Part shown: in pieces, positions 57,051-64,000 of the stretch
How the letters are laid out: each line of letters starts with the position of its first letter
Position numbering within the stretch: the stretch's first letter is position 1
Assembly (NCBI GenBank): GCA_021307315.1
Contig: JAJSPD010000057.1
Span: forward strand, 62,001 to 126,000
Source of the DNA: Bisporella sp. PMI_857
Taxonomy: Eukaryota; Ascomycota; Leotiomycetes; Helotiales; Helotiaceae
Direction: 5' to 3'
Length of the DNA: 64,000 bases
Translations under genes and position numbers: made by a program
The notes under the pieces: generated by a model
Databases searched by the model: none
What the model was told of the DNA's origin: nothing
What the model saw: only the letters and a program-made list of their open reading frames with translations

Positions 57051-58595
57051 ATGACAAACCCCCACCTCTTAATCTGCTCAACGCCTGTCTATGGCCACGT
57101 GATGCCCCTCCGTGCCATCGCCCGGTCTTTGATCCAGAGGTCGTACCCCGTCACATTCCTCACAGGGACTGATTACCGCTCAGCAATAGAGTCTATCGGC
57201 GCTACATTCGTTCCCTTGGAAGGAGAGGCGGATTTGACACAGGAGAGGGTTGATAGCGGGTATAAGGGTGTCGATAAAGGGGACCCAGCGGGATTGCAGC
57301 CGAGTAGAGCGGAAGAGCAACAGGATTACTTTGTTAGTGTTATTGAGGAGTGAGTTTTTAATTTTTGAATATTTAGGAGATGGTTTTTGGTGAAGCAGGG
57401 AAGAAATGAGTGGTGATTGGAATGGATGGCGTGCTGATGGGTGTTAGTCAGTTTCATGGTGTGCAGAAGGCGCTGAGGAATATTCAGAGGACGTCTGGTA
57501 GGGAGACGCAGGTTGTGGTGCTTGTTGAGGGATGGTTTAAGGGCGTGTTGCCGAAGATTCTAGGGGCCGGAGACGTGGAGGATGGGCTGCGTGTTGAAGG
57601 GTATGTTGGGGTTGGCATTATTCCTGTTGCGGTGTCTAGTGTTGATACTGCACCATTCGGGCCGGGGTCACTACCTGACGGCACAGAGGAAGGGAGGAAG
57701 AAAAACAGGGAACGGCATATTGAAGATCAAGAGATAGCTTTCGCCAAGTCTCAGAAAGGGTGAGTATCTTGAGGTGAAAGTGGCGAGATATCTGACACAC
57801 AGTAGGTTTAGAAATGTTTTGAAGAATCTTGGAGCACGAGACACGGATCTATTCATCAGAGATGCAAATTATCACCTACTGAACCAATTCGTGCAAATGT
57901 GTACACCATCATTCGAGTACCCTCGATCCGATGCTCCAACAACACTGATTTTCGCAGGAGGCTTACCTGTGGGCCTCCGAGATCCCTCACCTAAACTTCC
58001 AGATTGGTGGGGTGATATTACCGGTAAAGGAGAAAGGAAGGTCATTTTCGTAGCTCAGGGAACAGTGTCAATGAACCCCAACGATCTAATCATCCCCACG
58101 ATGCAGGCGCTGAAAGATAGGAAAGACATTATTGTTGTGGTAGCTTTGGGGAAGAATGGAGTCGAATTACCGGTGGGCACTTTCGTGCCAGGTAATGCGA
58201 GAGTTGCGGACTTTCTTCCTTATGATGAGATTCTGGAGTACGCGGATTGCTTTGTGTCGAATGGAGGATATGGTGCTATTCAGCATGGTCTGGGGCATGG
58301 TGTGCCGCAACTTGTGGCTGGCAAGGATGCAGATAAGGCAGAAAATTGTGCAAGAGTTAGGTAGGTACCCTCTGTGGCTTGTCTATCTTTTAACTGATAA
58401 AATTCTTGCAGTTGGAGTGGTGTTGGAATAGATCTGGGAACGGATAAACCGTCGGTTAGAATGATAGAAGCGGGCGTTACCAGCATTTTAGAGGACAGTC
58501 ACTTTAGACGAAGAGCAAAAGAGATTAAAGCCGAGATGTTAAGTTATGATCCTATCAATGTAATTATAGACAGCATAGATGCTATTCAAAAATAG
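57051..58595 (+). CDS. GT1-family glycosyltransferase (MGT-like)
   Basis: Exons 57051-57349, 57448-57759, 57806-58360 and 58412-58595 code for 449 residues; introns are 98, 46 and 51 nt with phases kept. The enzyme is soluble and would move a sugar from UDP-sugar to a small lipophilic acceptor. The N-terminal domain starts HLLICSTPVYGHVMPLRAIA (His of GHVMP is the probable base, about residue 18). The C-terminal domain has KVIFVAQGTVSMN (about 270-282), ADFLPYDEILEYADCFVSNG (about 329-348) and GGYGAIQHGLGHGVPQLVAG, the donor-binding region of MGT-type enzymes. It lacks the GRAM/PH part of sterol glucosyltransferases, so a secondary-metabolite or xenobiotic acceptor is more likely. It lies next to the ABC-C pseudogene. 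The first intron is the least certain junction. Confidence 0.85.
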
Positions 58596-58992
58596 ATTAA
58601 TAGAACTCCGAACTTAGAAAGCTATTTTAGCACAGAGAAGTTAGAATTGTCCTAAGTATGAGCACTTATACCGGTTAGCCTAATGCCAAGAAGAAGGATG
58701 AATCTCCGGAGTATCAAACACAGAAAGAGTATATGAAGCTGACTTCGCTGAAGATTATCATGACCCAGGGAAAAATTCGATCTTCCAATCTCAAGGGTAT
58801 TTCGGACCAAAATCTCTGTAGGATGATCAGATATAGGCTAAGCGAAGAATGAGACACAATACTTACTGTGCGTTAGGCATTAGTTGGGTAAGTTCGAAAA
58901 AGTCAATATTATTGGGGTTGACTTTAGCTTGTATTGTACTACAGATATATAGTTTGATTAAAGTTTGCGAAATACCACAATCAATATTAAGA
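58596..58992. other. intergenic before the tRNA gene
   Basis: No frame or repeat of note; it holds the glycosyltransferase 3' region. Confidence 0.5.
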
Positions 58993-59082
58993 GGCCTCGT
59001 AGCGTAATGGTTAACGCGCTAGATTTCGGCACATCACCGTGAAATGCTCTAGAGATTGGGAGTTCGAATCTTCCCGGGGTCG
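58993..59082 (+). tRNA. tRNA-Arg (anticodon UCG) with 17-nt intron
   Basis: The acceptor stem GGCCTCG pairs with CGGGGTC (two G-U pairs). The D arm is TAGCGTAATGGTTAACGC, the anticodon stem is CTAGA/TCTAG, and the T arm is GGGAG-TTCGAAT-CTTCC. The loop starts TT-TCG-G, giving anticodon TCG (reads CGA codons). The loop is extended by CACATCACCGTGAAATG, placed just after position 37, the usual site for nuclear tRNA introns. A and B boxes are in place. Confidence 0.85.
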
Positions 59083-59084
59083 AA

Positions 59085-59100
59085 TTTTGTTTTTTGTTTT
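59085..59100 (+). terminator. RNA polymerase III terminator
   Basis: T-runs (TTTTGTTTTTTGTTTT) begin three bases past the tRNA. Confidence 0.8.
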
Positions 59101-59296
59101 AAACTCTATGTACCTGATTGGTGTATACTGATTCTATGATCGATTGTATCATTATGGGGATGAACCCCTTTTTGCCCCCGACATTTGTTCTACTGTGTAT
59201 CACGTGATTTGCGATACCACACCCGTTTTTTATGGTTGTGTTTACAAGTATGCATTTATTGCTTTTCACAAATGATGTGGAAGACTTTATTATTGT

Positions 59297-59332
<36 letters not shown>

Positions 59333-60096
59333 GTTTATTATTTTTCACTAGAATTCTATCTACTGTTGTGAGATTTTGAAAACTTGCAGGAATTATTTGT
59401 CATTGGGTTAGCGCGACCTTCAGATAGGTACGTACCTGTACTGTGTTCTAGGTAGATTGATTGATTCTGTTGCTTGTTCCTCCTTGCGCTTTTGTAAGTA
59501 ATGCCTATCTTATGCCCAGTCGCCTCTTTCAGTGCTTTACCTTCCCTTAACCTTTTCTCATTTTGCATTGTCCCTATCTCTTACTGTAATTTGTTTCTAG
59601 ACCTTGAACACTCAAGATACCAGAGTTTCCAACGCGTCGGCCTTGAACCCATTTCCCCTTTGTGCTGCCATCTACATATTAATACATTTCAGAGTTGCAT
59701 CTATACTTTACTAACAAGCAACGTTTACCTGAAATTATTTTAATAACCTAATCAGAAAGTGCTTCTCATAGAGGGATAATTTATGATTGGTGGAATAATT
59801 CAGCCTGCAAACGGGCACATCCTCGCAGCGGATAAAATATCCCACTCTACACCAGGGGACATCCAACATCACCAAGAAGAAACCACTTCACAACCCCGCC
59901 GCAATGGTGGGGTTGCTTGGGGAAAAAAGCAGCCAGCCAGTCTATAGAGCAGGCAAGTGCCTACCTTTGTTCCTCGCTCTACTTTCTTTCTAGTTCGTGA
60001 GATTTATTCTCTTTTCTACGCCTCCTTCTCTCAGTTGCTCCAATCTATTTTCTCCTGTTCAAGTAAATACCAAGTAACAATCCGTCAACTGCAAAT
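59101..60096. promoter_or_regulatory. upstream region of the alcohol dehydrogenase
   Basis: Non-coding, with a TA dinucleotide run at about 59300-59327. The last 100 nt are pyrimidine-rich leader sequence. Confidence 0.4.
59300..59327. repeat. TA microsatellite
   Basis: Fourteen uninterrupted TA units. Confidence 0.85.
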
Positions 60097-61355
60097 ATGG
60101 TCTACCCAGATACCTTCACGGGCTTCCAAATCGAAGACCCAAAGCATTGGACCGCGTTCAAGAAGAACGAGCTGACCCCAAAGCCATTCGGTGACTACGA
60201 TGTCGATATCAAGATTCAAGCGTGTGGTGTTTGCGCGAGCGATATTCACACGATAAGTATGCGCTCTTGGGGAGTTGGAGTGAACGGCGAGGTGTATCCT
60301 TCAGCAAAACTAACTGCGGGGAAATAGGTGGGGGATGGGGAGAGCAACATTTTCCTCTTTGCGTTGGGCATGGTGAGCACCCTTCTTTCCTTCCCTCTCA
60401 TGACATTCATACTAAACAGGTTGGCAGAAATCGTCGGCACAGCCCTCCGAGTCGGTCCAAAAGTCACCCTCATCAAGCCAGGTCAACGCGTTGGAGTCGG
60501 AGCGCAATCATACTCCTGCCTCAACTGCCGCCAATGCAAGAACGACAACGAGACATATTGCAAACACCAGCTTGACACCTATGGTGCGAAATGGCCTGAT
60601 ACGGGAATTATCAGCCAGGGTGGTTACTCGTCGCATGTTCGCACACACGAGCACTGGTAAGGAAGTCTGGTATATTCCGGAGTAAAGACCGCGTTGACAG
60701 GAACAGGGTTTTCCCCATCCCAGACGCCTTGAGAACCGCCGAAGCGGCCCCGATGCTCTGCGCCGGCCTCACAGCCTACAGCCCACTCGTCCGCAACGGC
60801 GCCGGCCCAGGAAAGAAGGTCGGGATCGTAGGCCTGGGAGGAATCGGACACTTTGGACTCCTATTCTCCAAAGCCCTCGGTGCGGAGACCTGGGTCATTT
60901 CCCGAACGCATTCCAAGGAGGCGGATGCGAAGAAGCTGGGTGCTGATGGCTTCCTCGCGACTGCGGATAAGGATTGGAATAAGGAGCACGAAATGACGTT
61001 CGATCTCATCATCAATACCTCTTCCAGCACTGAAAACTTTGACCTTGCTGCATATCTTAGCTTGTTGGACGTCCATGGACGATGGGTCAGTGTTGGATTG
61101 CCAGAGGGGTCAGGACAAAAAGTCAGGGCGCAGGATCTTCTAAGCAATGGATGCTTGATTGGCGCCAGTCATCTTGGAAGCAGAAAAGAGGTCCTGGCTA
61201 TGTTGGCACTGGCCGCAGAGAAGGGCATCAAGAGCTGGGTGGAGGAGATTGAGATTAGTGCTGAGGGATTAAAGACTGCGTTGGAGAGGTTGCATGCCAA
61301 TGACGTGAGATATCGGTTTACTCTGACAGGATATGAGAAGGAATTTGGTGCCTAA
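60097..61355 (+). CDS. zinc-dependent alcohol dehydrogenase, cinnamyl-alcohol (ADH6) type
   Basis: Exons 60097-60256, 60328-60372, 60428-60656 and 60707-61355 give 360 residues; introns are 71, 55 and 50 nt and all phases fit. It is an NADP(H)-dependent medium-chain dehydrogenase that interconverts aromatic or branched aldehydes and alcohols in the cytosol. Zinc-binding residues: CGVCASDIHT (Cys of the catalytic zinc, about residue 48), GHEIVG across the second intron (His/Glu, about 68-69), and the structural zinc set CLNCRQCKNDNETYC (about 100-114). The coenzyme fold starts GIVGLGGIGHFGLLFSKALG (about 187-206). The basic residue after the fold (SRTHSK) is typical of NADP preference. Length and order are those of the CAD/ADH6 group. 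Confidence 0.9.
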
Positions 61356-61795
61356 GTCTGAAGCAAAAGTGGTATGTATATATCTATCGGTAGCACGATA
61401 TGGTGTGCATCGCGCCAGCACCGTCAATACAATAAAAAATTAACCGTCAGAAAGCGAACACCCTTGTATCGGGTAAAAGAGATAATGCAATTTCGGAATG
61501 TATCCAAACGGCGAAAGCTGGAATAGAACAGTCACAAATTAGAAGAATCATAAAATACCAGCAGAGTGTATGAAAATCATCATATTCCATGTCTACCAGA
61601 GAACTCCATGCATATGGGACCATGTCTCTCCCAAACACGCCTCTGTGCGATGCATCAAAATAAAGGGGGAAAAAGTATGTACATAGAAAGGTGGGTATCT
61701 CAAGAATCGAATCTGCGTCCTCCCTTCTCTCCCTTTCAAGTGTCAACCACTTAAAATTATCGCCAAAATCTATCCTTGCATAAGCTTGGATTGAT
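61356..61795. other. convergent spacer
   Basis: 3' ends of the alcohol dehydrogenase and the glucanase. No coding frame; a GTATGTATATAT stretch and polyadenylation-like AATAAA (near 61430) occur. Confidence 0.5.
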
Positions 61796-64000
61796 CTACA
61801 ACTCAAAGTGCGCAAGCGCAGCACAGAAGTTATTGCGGTTATCCGCATCCAAAGCAACACCATTTCCATTAACGGTAATCATATTAACGGCGGCCTTAGT
61901 GCTCAAAGCGAAGAGGTTGACGTCCGATGAATTTTCGATGCTGAGCATGTTCTCCTGGCAGCTCTGCGTCTTGAGGCAGTCCTGGCTGTAGTTGTCGAAG
62001 AAGCTATAGAGACCGGCACCATAAACATGCACCGCCTTGCTGTCCACGATTCTGAGTCCCCATGCCTTGTTCACGGCAGCGGAACCGGTGAATGTGGGGT
62101 CCGAGTAGACAGTGTTGGCAGTGAAAGGCACTGAGGCGTCGGGGTTGGATTGGTAGTATGGCGTCTCGGTCTGGATGAGGGCCATATAGACGTTTGCAGC
62201 GTTGGCGATCTGGTAGTTGTATAGAACAGAGTGCTCAGATGATGTTCCGTATAGCCATACGGGGCCAGCTTCGGACTCAATTAGGACACCACGGCCATTG
62301 AAGATGTTGATCTGGTTGTGGTCGCTAAGGTCGAGCTCGTGGTCGGATACCCAGTACCAGGTGTTCTCAAGGTAGACGTTGGTCGCCTGCTTGGTGACGT
62401 GGAGGAGCAGAAAGGCACCGATGCACGCTTCATTTGGTCCCGCAGTGACGGTGGGGTTTTTGCTGCACTTATCGGACTGTAGTTGAGTGCCAGCCGAACC
62501 ACCAATACGGAAATGAACATCCCAAAGACCAGCGGCCCCCTGAGCGGCGCCAGCAAGGTTCCACTCCATGAGAATGGCACCAGGTTGTGGACCAGCGGTC
62601 TCGAACATGATATCAGAAATCTCGACGCTACCGGAATCACCTGGTTGGCCGACTTGAAAGACGGGCTTTGGGTTTGCTTGATCCTTAAATGTACTATCAC
62701 CTCCAGCCATGATCAAGGGCCAAATTTCTCCAGTGATACGGATGTCCTTTGGTACCTTGACGGTGTTAGTAACAAGATACGCGCCGTGGTCGAAGTAGAC
62801 AATATCGGACGCTGCAGCAGAGTCGAAAAGGGCTTGGATGCAGGCGGTATCGTCTGTGACACCATCACCTTTACAGCCAGCAGCCTTAGCACTCTTGAAA
62901 GCAGAAACTGGTTCAGCCTCATACTGTGGCTTGGAGCGCGTGAAGACGTTGCCTGCGCCGTCAAGAAGAGTGGCTGCCTTTGATGGGGCAGTTTGTGCTT
63001 CTTGAACAACAGTGCGAGTGCTGCCTTCATATTGGCTGCCCTGGGTCCAGGCGGGGATTTTAGCATTACCGGCCAGGACAGTAGCCTTATCAGCAGCGTT
63101 AGATACAGCGACAGGAGCATTCTCGGTGAAGTCAACATTTTCGATGATTAGCGTTCCATTCGTCTGAGCGTTGCTCTTGGAAAATGCGGTAGAGATGCCG
63201 ATAGGGGTATTGGATATCTTGCTGTCGAGAAGAAGAACGGAGCCGACGGTTTGGCCGGTGGTTCCTCCGTTGGCCATATCAATTCCGATGCCGCAGTTAT
63301 TAATAGAGAGACCGGAGAGTGTCCATGCCCAGTTCCAGTTCATGAATACGGCAGTTTGGCAATTGTTGAATGTCATGTTGCGGGTCGTGAATTGTTGGCT
63401 ACCAAGGAATGCTCCATACTGCCCTCCATTGAAGGTTAGATCAGTCATGAAACCTCCAGATCCATTATCCATGAAGATACCCTGATCATGTATGTTAGTC
63501 AAGAAATTATTGATAATGCGGTGCAGAATACACACAAGTTGCTTGTTCGCCTCACCACCATCGGTTCTCATATTAAAGACGATGTTTTGCAGAGAAGTCG
63601 CTTGTGCAACCTGCCAATGAATGCCAGCACCAGCACCAACTGGCATGGCAGTGAGGTCAATATTAAAGTTTCGGATTTGTCTAAAGAAGTTGTTCTGATT
63701 GGTATACCAGTTGCTTAGCTCGGGTCAGCATTCTATCCACTCCACATATCGACAGACACTTACATTCCACCATCAGCGTATGGATCAGCATCAATTACTG
63801 CCATTCCTACGAAGTTGGCAGTCGCCTTGAGGGTGGGAAGAGTGACAGCATCTCCAACAAATTGTGTGTAGTAGTACTGAATAATTGGCTTGCTGACGGC
63901 GTACGTGCCTGGTGGGAAGTAAACCAAGGCTGGAGTTACAGTTGAAGAGTCACATCCTTGACCACAACGATTGCCGGCAGTAATCGCAGCGTTGATTGCG
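61796..64000 (-). CDS. GH55 exo-beta-1,3-glucanase, N-terminus beyond the right edge
   Basis: Exons within the window: 64000-63764, 63713-63536 and 63481-61796; introns of 50 and 54 nt keep phase. The enzyme hydrolyses beta-1,3-glucan (laminarin, cell wall) from chain ends and is secreted. Two tandem beta-helix (pectate-lyase-like) domains are visible. The first contains ALVYFPPGTYAVSKPII, DPYADGGINWYTNQNNFFRQ across the first junction, and QGIFMDNGSGGFMTDLTFNG. The second starts around GVTDDTACIQALFDSAAASD and has the conserved end VLIESEAGPVWLYGTSSEHS, which in GH55 members holds the catalytic Glu region. About 700 residues are present; the signal peptide and first residues lie to the right. 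Confidence 0.9.

Noticed and set aside
1..64000. CRISPR arrays, ribosomal RNA genes, prokaryotic operons
   Set aside because: None seen; the window is eukaryotic nuclear DNA with spliceosomal introns.

Overview
The window is a stretch of nuclear DNA from a filamentous ascomycete (Pezizomycotina; the gene set and intron style would suit Leotiomycetes, which is an inference). Evidence: genes carry short introns of about 46 to 98 nt with GTATGT or GTAAGT donors and CTAAC/CTGAC-like branch sites. The gene complement is fungal (chorismate synthase, a Cys3/MetR-type bZIP, a Chl4/CENP-N kinetochore protein, INO80, ARB1, lipoate ligase). A tRNA-Arg has a short intron after position 37. I rebuilt exon joins by eye, checking that reading phase is kept across each junction.

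Layout. 1-7.5 kb: the start of a gene running off the left edge, a multi-pass membrane protein gene broken by one in-frame TGA, a fold-back MITE-like element, and about 3 kb with no convincing gene. 7.5-11.4 kb: an NmrA-like oxidoreductase and a secreted gamma-glutamyltransferase with eight introns, one with a GC donor. 11.9-20 kb: a housekeeping block with lipoate ligase and chorismate synthase (divergent), the CENP-N homolog and the sulfur-regulator bZIP. 20.7-27 kb: a coiled-coil protein of unknown role, a membrane-anchored aspartic protease homolog lacking its first catalytic Asp, and a lectin-like membrane protein with a similar membrane cassette. 28-36.7 kb: INO80 and the ABC-F ATPase ARB1.

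39-58.6 kb is an accessory, decaying region. It holds a small four-helix membrane protein, a rhodopsin-like receptor pseudogene, a multi-pass membrane protein pseudogene, a 2.54-kb Mutator-like transposon with terminal inverted repeats and an 8-9 bp target duplication, an intact UbiA-superfamily enzyme resembling membrane terpene cyclases, an intact 7TM receptor, a gutted ABC-C transporter pseudogene and an intact GT1 glycosyltransferase. The mix of UbiA enzyme, transporter and glycosyltransferase is what a natural-product cluster would leave behind, but no core synthase or P450 was seen. 59-64 kb: the tRNA, a cinnamyl-alcohol-type Zn dehydrogenase, and a GH55 beta-1,3-glucanase running off the right edge.

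Working links: chorismate synthase and lipoate ligase share a short divergent promoter with a palindromic CCAAT pair. INO80 and ARB1 are unrelated housekeeping neighbours. The most notable signals are the decayed metabolite-like region with its transposon, the UbiA-type enzyme, the pseudo-protease and lectin pair, and the interrupted membrane gene at the left.
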